Shown in pieces: positions 7,739 through 16,063 of a stretch of DNA of 64,000 nucleotides. Positions within the stretch are counted from its first letter, which is position 1. Every line of letters begins with the position of its first letter. Both the position numbers and the translations under genes were made by a program. Under the pieces are notes generated by a model. That model made no database searches and was not told the DNA's origin. It saw nothing but the letters and a program-made list of their open reading frames with translations. The stretch is from UBA2336 sp964404445 (GTDB taxonomy: Bacteria; Bacteroidota; Bacteroidia; Cytophagales; Cyclobacteriaceae), in NCBI GenBank assembly GCA_964404445.1, contig CAYOJW010000002.1:62001-126000 (forward strand), read 5' to 3'.

Positions 7739-8161
7739 TTAAAAAATGAAGTTTGATTTCGATTTCAGCCCGTCAAGCGGGATGGTTGTTGCCAGCACAA
7801 TGGCGGGTATTTCTTTTAATTGTTTCAGAAGCAATTCGTGATGTGCAGGGTCTTCCATTTGCACCAAAAGTATAAAATCAAAGTGAGGAAATTCAGGCAC
7901 TAAGTAATACTTTCCCCTGTCGGAATCCACAGGGCGGTTTTTGAATAATTTCAATCGATTGAGAAGCGTTTGGTGCGCATAAAAAGAAAATGCTTTTTCT
8001 TCGTCTTTTTTAAAGCCTACCATCAAATCGGGCTGTTTTATCAGGCGAATGCCGGCTTTCCGGTTAATTTCCCACGCTAACTTGTAACCCTTGGCCGATG
8101 AAGTAATCCCCATCAGTTCAAAGTCGTACGCATAGTCAATTACCAGTTTACTTTTCTTCAT
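7739..8161 (-). CDS. IPExxxVDY family protein
   Basis: 140 residues. The diagnostic segment reads YYLVPEFPHFDFILLVQ (about residues 86-102), a variant of the family's IPExxxVDY motif. The family is conserved in Bacteroidota, often next to acpP, fabF, rnc and pyk as here. Its biochemical role is unknown, but the constant neighbourhood suggests a link to fatty-acid synthesis or central carbon metabolism. It is divergent from acpP, with about 105 nt between them. Confidence 0.82.
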   Translation of the reverse strand: MKKSKLVIDYAYDFELMGITSSAKGYKLAWEINRKAGIRLIKQPDLMVGFKKDEEKAFSFYAHQTLLNRLKLFKNRPVDSDRGKYYLVPEFPHFDFILLVQMEDPAHHELLLKQLKEIPAIVLATTIPLDGLKSKSNFIF

Positions 8162-8200
8162 TTTTAACCCGATTTGAGCAGTTTTTTATCAAAACCTTCA

Positions 8201-8232
8201 GGATTTGACAAATTTGCCTGAAATATCTTTCT
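8201..8232 (+). promoter_or_regulatory. Candidate promoter of acpP-fabF-rnc
   Basis: A TTTG near 8203 and TATCTTTC at 8224-8231 (seven of eight to the Bacteroidota -7 box TAnnTTTG) are separated by about 17 nt. They lie about 35 nt upstream of the acpP start. The match is imperfect. Confidence 0.35.
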
Positions 8233-8267
8233 TTGCAGGGATTTTTAAATACTAAAACTGTAAAAAC

Positions 8268-8507
8268 ATGTCTGAAATCGCACAAAAAGTAAAACAGATC
8301 ATCATCGATAAACTTGGTGTTGAAGAATCTGAAGTTACTCCTGAAGCAAGCTTCACAAACGATCTTGGTGCAGACTCGCTGGACACCGTAGAGTTGATCA
8401 TGGAGTTTGAGAAAGAGTTCAACCTTTCTATCCCTGATGACCAGGCGGAAAACATCTCAACCGTAGGCCAGGCGATCTCTTACCTGGAGCAGAACGTTAA
8501 GAAATAA
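8268..8507 (+). CDS. acpP: Acyl carrier protein
   Basis: 79 acidic residues in the standard four-helix ACP layout. The phosphopantetheine attachment Ser is in GADSLDTVELIMEFEKEF, where the DSL motif starts helix II. It carries growing acyl chains for type II fatty-acid synthesis in the cytoplasm. fabF follows after 38 nt and rnc after that, the common acpP-fabF-rnc order. Confidence 0.97.
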   Translation: MSEIAQKVKQIIIDKLGVEESEVTPEASFTNDLGADSLDTVELIMEFEKEFNLSIPDDQAENISTVGQAISYLEQNVKK

Positions 8508-8545
8508 CCTGAAGCATTTACTTTTTTCATCCCATCCATTAACGC

Positions 8546-9796
8546 ATGACTTTAAAGCGAGTAGTAGTCACAGGGCTTGGAGCACTCACCCCGATCGGAA
8601 ACACGCTGCCTGAATATTGGGCAGGGTTAAAGGCGGGCAAAAGCGGAGCCGCACCAATCACAAAATTTGACCCCGCTCTCTTTAAAACAAAGTTTGCCTG
8701 CGAACTGAAAGGTTTCGACATCGGCAACTTTATGGACCGGAAAGAAGCCCGCAAGCTCGATCCGTTTGCCCAGTATGCTATGGTGGTGGCCGATGAAGCT
8801 ATAAAAGATTCAAACCTTCCGCTGTCTGAACTCAACCCGCACCGTGTGGGTGTTATCTGGGGTTCGGGCATCGGAGGGTTGCTTACGTTTCAGGAAGAAG
8901 TACGGTCGTACACAAAAGGCGATGGAACCCCGCGTTTCAATCCCTTCTTTATCCCAAAAATGATTCCCGATTTAAGTGCGGGTCATATCTCAATCAAATA
9001 CGGTTTCCGGGGGCCTAACTTCGTAACCGTATCGGCTTGCGCCTCTTCTACCAATGCAATCTACGATGCCTATACATACCTGCGTTTAGGCAAAGCCGAT
9101 GTTATTGTGTCGGGTGGTTCAGAAGCCGCAGTTACCGAAGCCGGTATGGGTGGTTTTAATTCCATGAAAGCACTCTCCGAGCGTAACGATTCGCCCGAAA
9201 CCGCATCGCGCCCATACGATAAAGAGCGTGATGGTTTTGTTTTGGGTGAAGGTGCCGGTGCGTTGATATTGGAAGAATACGAGCACGCCAAAAAACGCGG
9301 TGCAAAAATTTATGCCGAAATCATCGGTGGCGGTATGTCGGCCGATGCGTATCACATCACCGCGCCACACCCCGAAGGTGCAGGCATTACACAGGTAATG
9401 ATCAATGCGCTGGAAGAAGCCGGTATTCAACCCTCGGATGTCGATTACATCAACACCCACGGTACCTCTACCCCGCTGGGCGACATTGGCGAGATTCGCG
9501 CCATCGAAAAAGTATTTGGTGAACATGCGTACAGCATGAACATCAGTTCAACCAAATCCATGACAGGCCACCTGTTGGGTGCAGCCGGAGCTATTGAAGC
9601 CCTGGCGTGTTTATTGGCTATCAACGAATCGGTTGTTCCGCCTACCATCAACCACTTTACAGACGATGACGGATTGGATCCACGCCTAAACCTGACCTTT
9701 AACAAAGCACAGCAACGCGATGTAAAGGTAGCGTTAAGCAACACGTTTGGCTTTGGCGGGCACAACGCCTCAATCATCTTCAGAAAAGCACAATAA
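8546..9796 (+). CDS. fabF: 3-oxoacyl-ACP synthase II (KAS II)
   Basis: 416 residues, the full family length. The Cys-His-His triad of chain-elongating condensing enzymes is present: VSACASSTNAI (nucleophile Cys), YINTHGTSTPLGD and KSMTGHLLGAAGA. The C-terminal NTFGFGGHNASIIF glycine-rich loop is intact. It condenses malonyl-ACP with acyl-ACP during fatty-acid elongation. It lies immediately downstream of acpP and is likely co-transcribed with it. Confidence 0.96.
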   Translation: MTLKRVVVTGLGALTPIGNTLPEYWAGLKAGKSGAAPITKFDPALFKTKFACELKGFDIGNFMDRKEARKLDPFAQYAMVVADEAIKDSNLPLSELNPHRVGVIWGSGIGGLLTFQEEVRSYTKGDGTPRFNPFFIPKMIPDLSAGHISIKYGFRGPNFVTVSACASSTNAIYDAYTYLRLGKADVIVSGGSEAAVTEAGMGGFNSMKALSERNDSPETASRPYDKERDGFVLGEGAGALILEEYEHAKKRGAKIYAEIIGGGMSADAYHITAPHPEGAGITQVMINALEEAGIQPSDVDYINTHGTSTPLGDIGEIRAIEKVFGEHAYSMNISSTKSMTGHLLGAAGAIEALACLLAINESVVPPTINHFTDDDGLDPRLNLTFNKAQQRDVKVALSNTFGFGGHNASIIFRKAQ

Positions 9797-9816
9797 AAGT
9801 TTTATCAGGTACTACC

Positions 9817-9860
9817 AATTGTTAGCTGTAAATTGTTAATTGCTAACGGTTTAAATTAGC
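9817..9860. repeat. AT-rich inverted repeat between fabF and rnc
   Basis: AATTGTTAGC at 9817-9826 faces AATTGCTAAC at 9838-9847, joined by TGTAAATTGTT. The sequence resembles the AATTATCAATT-type short repeats of Bacteroidota, one of which appears in purL in this window. It may be an intercistronic hairpin or a repeat remnant. Confidence 0.4.
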
Positions 9861-9879
9861 ACTTGCAAAAGCAGTACCC

Positions 9880-10626
9880 GTGTGGCAAATACTCAGGCTC
9901 TCTAAAAAAGATACGCAGGCATCCGATAAAAAAATCATTCGTGCCATACAAACCATCGCGGGGTTTACACCGGGCAACATGGAGCTTTACCGGTTAGCCA
10001 CCCTGCACAGTTCCATCGCAAAAGAATCGGCAAACGGTTTTAAAGAAAGCAACGAACGGTTAGAGTATTTAGGCGATGCCATTCTTGGCGCAGTGGTTGC
10101 TGATTTCCTCTTCAAAAAATTTCCATACAAAGACGAAGGCTTTCTTACCGAAATACGCGCACGCCTCGTAAACCGCGAAGCGTTAAATTTAGTAGCCCGG
10201 AAAATGGGCATTAACAATATTGTACAGTTCGATCATAAAAATGCACAACTTCAACAGGCTATTCTGGGTAACACCCTTGAAGCGATTGTAGGCGCTATTT
10301 ACTTAGACAAAGGTTATTTAAAGTGTAAAACTTTTGTGATCACAAAACTGATCATGCCCAATTACAATCTGGAAGAGTTGATCACCTTCAGTTCGAACTT
10401 TAAAAGCAAACTCATTGAATGGGGACAACGCGAGAACAAAGAGGTTCGCTTTGAAATTGTAAGCGTACAAAAAGGGAAAGTACACAAAGAGTTTACCGCG
10501 CAGGTTTTTGTTGACGGTACCGAAATGGGTGTCGGGTACGGCAACAGCAAGAAAAAAGCCGAACAGGATGCCGCCTTTAAAACCTGCGAGAAATTGAACA
10601 TTATCACTAAAGTAGAGGTTAAGTAA
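9880..10626 (+). CDS. rnc: Ribonuclease III
   Basis: 248 residues. The RNase III signature NERLEYLGDAILGAVV (about residues 52-67) carries the catalytic Glu and Asp; the later metal Glu is in LEAIVGAIYLDKGY. A C-terminal dsRNA-binding domain (about 170-245) ends with GVGYGNSKKKAEQDAAFKTCE. The enzyme processes rRNA precursors and other double-stranded RNA. The start is a GTG at 9880. nadE begins 2 nt after the stop. Confidence 0.95.
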   Translation: MWQILRLSKKDTQASDKKIIRAIQTIAGFTPGNMELYRLATLHSSIAKESANGFKESNERLEYLGDAILGAVVADFLFKKFPYKDEGFLTEIRARLVNREALNLVARKMGINNIVQFDHKNAQLQQAILGNTLEAIVGAIYLDKGYLKCKTFVITKLIMPNYNLEELITFSSNFKSKLIEWGQRENKEVRFEIVSVQKGKVHKEFTAQVFVDGTEMGVGYGNSKKKAEQDAAFKTCEKLNIITKVEVK

Positions 10627-10628
10627 AC

Positions 10629-12500
10629 ATGACTTCCACAGCCTCTTCTGCCGTTTCGCATACCCTCACCGTAGGCGGTGCTACCGTGAACCAGATCCCG
10701 ATGGACTGGAGTAACAATACGGCCAACATCATAGCTGCCATTGAAGAAGCTAAGGCACAAAACGTAAACCTGTTGTGCCTGCCTGAGCTTTGCATTACCG
10801 GTTATGGTTGTGAAGATATGTTTCTCAGCGATTGGCTTTCCGAAAAAGCATGGCAGGAACTTCTGGCAATCGTACCACATTGCCAACACATTACCGTAGC
10901 TGTTGGGTTACCCTTGCGTATCAACAACATAACATACAACGGGGCTTGTGTTATCAGCAACGGAGCCATACTCGGTATAAGCTGTAAACAAAACTTAGCC
11001 AATGATGGCGTACATTACGAGCCTCGCTGGTTTACCGCCTGGCAACCCAATACCGTAGTAACCATTGAACGCAACGGGCAGATCATTCAGGTTGGTGACC
11101 TCGTATATGAGGTGAACGGCATACGGTTTGGATTTGAAATTTGTGAAGATGCCTGGCGGAAAGAAAACCGACCCGGTTACCGGTTAGCAAACCGTAAAGT
11201 TGATGTTATCTTAAACCCCAGCGCCAGCCACTTCGCTATGGATAAAAGCCTGTTGCGCGAAAGTGAAGTAGCACGCGATGGTTCGGCATTGTTTAATTGC
11301 GTTTATGTTTTCGCCAACCTGTTGGGCAACGAGGCCGGCCGTATGATTTACGATGGCGACATCATCATCGCACAGGGCGGGCAAATTATGGCTGTTAACG
11401 ATCGATTTTCATTCTGCAAAAGCAAAGTTTTATCGTGTACCGTTAACCTTACAGACCCCACCCAATCACAAAGCATCGCGGTAACGGACAGTAAAGAACG
11501 CAATGAAGAATTGGTAAAAGCCACATCGCTTGGCTTATACGATTACCTGCGCAAGAGCCGCGCAAAAGGTTTTGTGCTTTCGTTAAGTGGCGGTGCCGAC
11601 TCAGCCATGTGTGCCGTATTGGTTGCCGAAATGGTAAGGCGTGCGGTAACAGCATTAGGCTGGAGTGCATTCTGTAAACAACTTGCATTAGATGAACTGA
11701 CCACAACAACCTCTGCCGTTCACACTTTATTAACGTGTGCGTACCAGGCAACCGATAATTCATCCGTAAGCACATTACAATCGGCACGGCAATTAGCCGA
11801 ATCTATCGGAGCCGGATTTCATCACTGGAGCATCCAAACCGAAGTTGACAGCTACACCCAAAAAATTGAACAGGTACTCGATCGTAAAACCAATTGGGCG
11901 ACAGACGATGTAAGCCTGCAAAATATACAGGCACGTTCGCGTTCACCAATCATCTGGATGTTGGCCAACATCAAACAGGCTATTCTGCTAACGACATCAA
12001 ACCGAAGCGAAGGTGATGTAGGTTATGCCACCATGGATGGCGACACCAGCGGAAGCCTCGCGCCTATTGCCGGCATTCATAAAACCTTTATCCTGCAATG
12101 GTTAAAATGGGCTGAACAATCGTTGGGATATAACGGTCTTCACGCGGTAAACAACTTACAGCCCACAGCCGAACTTCGGCCGCCCGAACGCAACCAAACC
12201 GATGAATCGGACTTGATGCCATACCCTGTACTGGCCGATATTGAACGGTATGCCATTTACGATAAGCTTTCACCGACAGATGTTTTCAACCGCATGAAAG
12301 AGGATTTCACCGATACCGCACAGCTTAAACACTATATTAAAAAATTCTTCCGGCTTTGGTCAGTCAATCAGTGGAAACGCGAACGCTATGCCCCTTCGTT
12401 TCATTTGGATGATATGAACGTTGACCCGCGCTCGTGGTGCCGCTTCCCTATTTTGTCGTCAGGGTTTGCCCTTGAGTTGCAGGAACTTGATAATCTTTAA
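10629..12500 (+). CDS. nadE: Glutamine-dependent NAD+ synthetase
   Basis: 623 residues with two domains. The N-terminal nitrilase-type glutaminase (about 10-290) shows the Glu-Lys-Cys triad in LPELCITGYGCEDM, the Lys of ISCKQNLAND and GFEICEDAW. The C-terminal synthetase (about 300-620) has the ATP-binding P-loop LSLSGGADSAMCAV and TTSNRSEGDVGYATMDGDTSG. It amidates nicotinic acid adenine dinucleotide with ammonia channelled from glutamine. Its start lies 2 nt after rnc, so translation is probably coupled. Confidence 0.95.
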   Translation: MTSTASSAVSHTLTVGGATVNQIPMDWSNNTANIIAAIEEAKAQNVNLLCLPELCITGYGCEDMFLSDWLSEKAWQELLAIVPHCQHITVAVGLPLRINNITYNGACVISNGAILGISCKQNLANDGVHYEPRWFTAWQPNTVVTIERNGQIIQVGDLVYEVNGIRFGFEICEDAWRKENRPGYRLANRKVDVILNPSASHFAMDKSLLRESEVARDGSALFNCVYVFANLLGNEAGRMIYDGDIIIAQGGQIMAVNDRFSFCKSKVLSCTVNLTDPTQSQSIAVTDSKERNEELVKATSLGLYDYLRKSRAKGFVLSLSGGADSAMCAVLVAEMVRRAVTALGWSAFCKQLALDELTTTTSAVHTLLTCAYQATDNSSVSTLQSARQLAESIGAGFHHWSIQTEVDSYTQKIEQVLDRKTNWATDDVSLQNIQARSRSPIIWMLANIKQAILLTTSNRSEGDVGYATMDGDTSGSLAPIAGIHKTFILQWLKWAEQSLGYNGLHAVNNLQPTAELRPPERNQTDESDLMPYPVLADIERYAIYDKLSPTDVFNRMKEDFTDTAQLKHYIKKFFRLWSVNQWKRERYAPSFHLDDMNVDPRSWCRFPILSSGFALELQELDNL

Positions 12501-12526
12501 CATTCAGGACTTAGGCGTTAAGTATC

Positions 12527-12604
12527 AGGTGTTAGGCATCAGGACTTAGGTCAATTATCTGCCAAACCAAATACGCTATACCTAATGCCTAATCCCTAAC
12601 ACCT
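12527..12604. repeat. TTAGG-type imperfect inverted repeat
   Basis: AGGTGTTAGGCATCAGG.. (12527-12551) pairs with 12580-12604 at 21 of 25 positions, giving a long hairpin with a 28-nt loop between nadE and lgt. The direct sub-repeat (C)AGGACTTAGG occurs at 12505 and 12539. Repeats built from TTAGG units are scattered in Cytophagales intergenic regions. It could also attenuate transcription into lgt. Confidence 0.6.
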
Positions 12605-12619
12605 ATTATATTTGCAGCC

Positions 12620-13720
12620 ATGACTACTTTGAGCTACATCATCTGGAACGCCAGCCCTGAAATTTTCACACTGCCCATCCCTGTAATCGATAAAGAACTG
12701 ACTCTCCGTTGGTACGGATTACTGTTCGCATTGGGATTTCTGATCAGCCAGCAGATATTATACTATATTTTTAAAAAAGAGGGCAAGCCCGAAAAAGATG
12801 TGGACACCCTCACCATTTACATGGTAGTAGCCACCATTATTGGCGCCCGCTTAGGCCACGTACTGTTTTACGAACCGGCACGTTATTTCGCCAACCCGAT
12901 CGACATCATTAAAATATGGGAAGGCGGCTTAGCCAGCCATGGCGGGGCTGTCGGAATTCTGTTTGCGTTATGGCTGTATGCCCGCAAGAAAAAACCCGGA
13001 CAAAACTATCTGCAAACACTCGACCGCATTGTAATTCTCGTGGCATTGACCGGGGCATTAATCCGGTTTGGAAACATGATGAACTCCGAGATCATCGGTA
13101 AACCAACCCATTCAGATTATGGCGTTGTGTTTGCACGAAACGCTACCGAAATCTTAAAAAGCGATGGTTTCATAAAAAGTGTTCATTATGTTAAAAACGA
13201 TTCTATCCCGGCACGTGACGGGTTGCAACCGATAAAAATTCTTATTGAGTTTGAAAAAAACGAAGGCACCACGTATGAAGAACACGACCGGTACATGCGC
13301 AGTAACGTAGGCTACCACCTCAGCAACAGCGAATACATTCAGGGGCATATTAGTCAAACCGGGCCGTTAGCATACAAACTCGGTGTAGATGATGACGGTA
13401 CCTATTATGCTATTGTAAACACGTATGCCATACCGCGCCACCCTGCCCAGTTGTACGAGTCCATTTCGTGCCTGTTGCTGTTTGCGCTTTTGTTCTGGAT
13501 GTGGTACCAGAAACAGGCAGCCCTGCCCGAAGGACGATTGTTTGGTGTTTTCCTGATCGTGTGTTTTGGTCTGCGCATTGTGTGGGAATTTATGAAAATC
13601 AACCAGGTGAGTTTTGAAGATGGTATGCCGCTGAACATGGGGCAAATTTTGAGCATACCCCTGGTGTTAGCGGGCTTTTATATGCTGTACCGTTCGTACC
13701 GGCAAAAACCACAAGCCTGA
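12620..13720 (+). CDS. lgt: Prolipoprotein diacylglyceryl transferase
   Basis: 366 residues with about seven membrane helices. Lgt landmarks are LRWYGLLFALGF (Tyr region), WEGGLASHGGAVG (essential His), ALIRFGNMMNSEIIGKPT (Lgt signature with Arg and Asn) and RHPAQLYES. It transfers diacylglycerol from phosphatidylglycerol to the lipobox Cys of prelipoproteins. It is about 80 residues longer than E. coli Lgt because of a charged periplasmic insertion at about 180-255, as is usual in Bacteroidota. The many lipobox proteins in this window are its likely substrates. Confidence 0.95.
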   Translation: MTTLSYIIWNASPEIFTLPIPVIDKELTLRWYGLLFALGFLISQQILYYIFKKEGKPEKDVDTLTIYMVVATIIGARLGHVLFYEPARYFANPIDIIKIWEGGLASHGGAVGILFALWLYARKKKPGQNYLQTLDRIVILVALTGALIRFGNMMNSEIIGKPTHSDYGVVFARNATEILKSDGFIKSVHYVKNDSIPARDGLQPIKILIEFEKNEGTTYEEHDRYMRSNVGYHLSNSEYIQGHISQTGPLAYKLGVDDDGTYYAIVNTYAIPRHPAQLYESISCLLLFALLFWMWYQKQAALPEGRLFGVFLIVCFGLRIVWEFMKINQVSFEDGMPLNMGQILSIPLVLAGFYMLYRSYRQKPQA

Positions 13721-13741
13721 TCACCCACTTAACCTTACCGC

Positions 13742-15211
13742 GTGCGGCACAACTATACCATATTATTGATTACACGTTGTGCCTTACTTTTTCTTTCATT
13801 CTTCACAACTTCTGTTCTGGCGCATCCGGCTGATACGATAAAACGCATCAGCAAAAACATTACAACAGTTGACACTTCGCGTTATGTTGAGGTTGGCCGC
13901 ATTTTTATCATTGGTAACAAACGTACGCACAACAACGTTATTCAGCGTGAACTAACAGCTAAGCCAGGCGATGTGGTTTGGGAGGCCGACCTGCCCCAAC
14001 TACTTGAAAAAGACAAACGAAAACTTTTTAACCTGCATTTGTTCCATACGGTGAACACACGCAGTCTTTCTTCCGTACCCGGAAAGATCGACATCCTGGT
14101 AGAAGTGGAAGAGCGCTGGTATGTATTTCCCATTCCGATCTTCCGCTTATCCGACAGGAATTTTAACGAGTGGTGGGAAAACTACAACCACGATTTCGAC
14201 CGGGTGAACTACGGGTTAAAGTGGTATCAATACAACTTATGGGGGCGTAACCATACCCTGTTGCTTACGGCACAATTTGGTTTTCAAAGACGTTTTGAGC
14301 TGATGTACCGGCTGCCTTACCTCAATAAAAAACAAAAGGAAGGGCTCATTTTCGAGATGGATTACATCGATGCAAAAAACGTTGCCGACAGCACCGTAAA
14401 CCACAAGCTTGATTTCTTCCGGCACAACCGCATCCTGCGCAACACCAAAGGCATCGGCCTGACCTATACCTACCGGAATAATTTTTACAACCACCACCGC
14501 ATCAAATACGAACTCCGCCAGACAAACATAACCGATACTCTGCGCGAATTAAACCCAAACTACCTTGGTAACAACCGGTCGGTACAAACGTTCGATGCCC
14601 TCACCTACCAGTTTATTTCCGATCACCGTGATGTTGTTTTTTATCCGTTAAACGGACGGTACATCGATGTGCGGCTGCAACAGATAGGATTAGGCTTTAA
14701 CAAAGACATCCGTAAAACAGAAGGTATTTTGAGTTTTGCTTTTTATAAAGATTTGAACAAAAATTTCTACCTGTCGAACCTTACCTACGGTTACCTGAGT
14801 ACCCCGCACAATGTACCCTACTTTAATTATGGGGCGATGGGCTATAACAAAATATTCGTACGCGGATATGAAGTGTATGTACTGGAAGGGCCTCAGTTTT
14901 TTCTGAATAAAACAACCCTGAAAAAACGGATCTTCTCACGCAAGTGGGATTTAGGCATCTGGCGTTTTGAACAATTTAATTACTTCCCGCTCGATATTTA
15001 CCTAAAAACGTATGCCGACTTTGGTTACGTGAACAACTACGCAGCCTACGCACGCAAAGACTTCAACACCGTATTAACCAATACCTGGCTGGGCGGTGCA
15101 GGCGCAGGGTTAGACATCGTAACCGCGTACGATGTGGTTGTGCGCCTCGAATACACGTTTACCTCGCAAAACACCTACGGTTTCTTTCTTCACATCAAAA
15201 AAGAGTTTTAG
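13742..15211 (+). CDS. BamA/TamA-like outer membrane barrel with a POTRA domain
   Basis: 489 residues. A signal peptide (about 1-28) is followed by one POTRA-like domain (VGRIFIIGNKRTHNNVIQREL, GDVVWEADLPQLLEKDKRKLFN, VDILVEVEERWYVFPIP; about 50-135). The remainder is a beta-barrel rich in aromatic residues and ends HIKKEF with a C-terminal Phe. BamA and TamA relatives insert or export outer-membrane proteins; with only one POTRA domain it is not the main BamA. The start is a GTG at 13742, 21 nt after lgt. Confidence 0.8.
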   Translation: MRHNYTILLITRCALLFLSFFTTSVLAHPADTIKRISKNITTVDTSRYVEVGRIFIIGNKRTHNNVIQRELTAKPGDVVWEADLPQLLEKDKRKLFNLHLFHTVNTRSLSSVPGKIDILVEVEERWYVFPIPIFRLSDRNFNEWWENYNHDFDRVNYGLKWYQYNLWGRNHTLLLTAQFGFQRRFELMYRLPYLNKKQKEGLIFEMDYIDAKNVADSTVNHKLDFFRHNRILRNTKGIGLTYTYRNNFYNHHRIKYELRQTNITDTLRELNPNYLGNNRSVQTFDALTYQFISDHRDVVFYPLNGRYIDVRLQQIGLGFNKDIRKTEGILSFAFYKDLNKNFYLSNLTYGYLSTPHNVPYFNYGAMGYNKIFVRGYEVYVLEGPQFFLNKTTLKKRIFSRKWDLGIWRFEQFNYFPLDIYLKTYADFGYVNNYAAYARKDFNTVLTNTWLGGAGAGLDIVTAYDVVVRLEYTFTSQNTYGFFLHIKKEF

Positions 15212-15214
15212 AAA

Positions 15215-15249
15215 ATTTTCTTTGTACCTTGTACTGATACAAAGAAAAT
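15215..15249. other. Intercistronic 12-bp perfect hairpin
   Basis: ATTTTCTTTGTA (15215-15226) and TACAAAGAAAAT (15238-15249) form a perfect 12-bp stem with an 11-nt loop, 3 nt after one stop and 4 nt before the next GTG start. No T-run follows the second arm, so it is not a typical terminator. It could be a processing or stability element, or an operator. Confidence 0.55.
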
Positions 15250-15253
15250 CGTT

Positions 15254-16063
15254 GTGAGAGTATTATACCCTGTTCTCTTGCTATTGTTCTGTTGTGGCGC
15301 TTCGCAGGCGCAAAGTATTGCAACATCCATCGGAGCGCGCGCTAACGGAATGGGGTATGCCACCTCCACCCTGTACGACACCTGGGGTATTTTCGGCAAT
15401 ATGGCCGGAACAGCCAAAACCAAAAATTTAACAACAGCTTTCACATACGATATGCACCCCGCATTACCGGGCGGAAACCGGATGGCCGGTGCGATCAACA
15501 TACCGCTGACTTTCGGAGCAACGGGCGTGGGCGTGTATCGCTTTGGCGATGCGCTGTACAGCGAACAGGTAATTACAGCAGGCATCAGTAGTAAATTGGG
15601 TTTGGCCGCATTGGGCGCACAGGTAAACTACATTCAATACCGTACCGAGGGTTTCGGAACAAAGGGCGTTGTAAGCATAAACTTTGGCGGCATTGCCGAG
15701 TTAACCCCACAACTTTCTGTTGGCGCTTACATACACAACATCAACCAACCCGACATCAGCACCGAAGAAAAACTACCTACCAAAATCGTGGCCGGGTTAG
15801 GTTTTAAGCCTATCGAAAAAATCTTCATCACAACCGAAATCGCCAAAGACCTCTCGTACGATGCCACCTGGAAAGCCGGGGTCGAGTATGCCTTTCATAA
15901 GAAATTTTGTGCACGAACAGGGTATAACATCAATCCCAACACCGCGTTTTTCGGATTGGGTTTCACGACTAAAAAACTCGTTCTCGATTATGCCATTCAG
16001 CACAATACACAACTTAACCTGAGCCATCAGGCAACGGTAGCATATCAATTTACCGGGCAGTGA
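15254..16063 (+). CDS. PorV/PorQ-like outer membrane beta-barrel protein
   Basis: 269 residues with a signal peptide cut after GASQA. A glycine-rich start (GARANGMGYATSTLYDTWGIFGNMAGTA) is typical of FadL/PorV/PorQ-like barrels, followed by alternating beta strands to the C-terminus. PorV and PorQ belong to the type IX secretion machinery, but this protein could equally be a generic member of the family. The start is a GTG. Its stop overlaps the start of the next gene by 4 nt (GTGA), so the two are co-translated. Confidence 0.7.
   Translation: MRVLYPVLLLLFCCGASQAQSIATSIGARANGMGYATSTLYDTWGIFGNMAGTAKTKNLTTAFTYDMHPALPGGNRMAGAINIPLTFGATGVGVYRFGDALYSEQVITAGISSKLGLAALGAQVNYIQYRTEGFGTKGVVSINFGGIAELTPQLSVGAYIHNINQPDISTEEKLPTKIVAGLGFKPIEKIFITTEIAKDLSYDATWKAGVEYAFHKKFCARTGYNINPNTAFFGLGFTTKKLVLDYAIQHNTQLNLSHQATVAYQFTGQ

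Noticed and set aside
8539..9777. Several minus-strand open frames opposite fabF
   Set aside because: Codon mirror of a strongly biased gene; no start context or recognisable domain.
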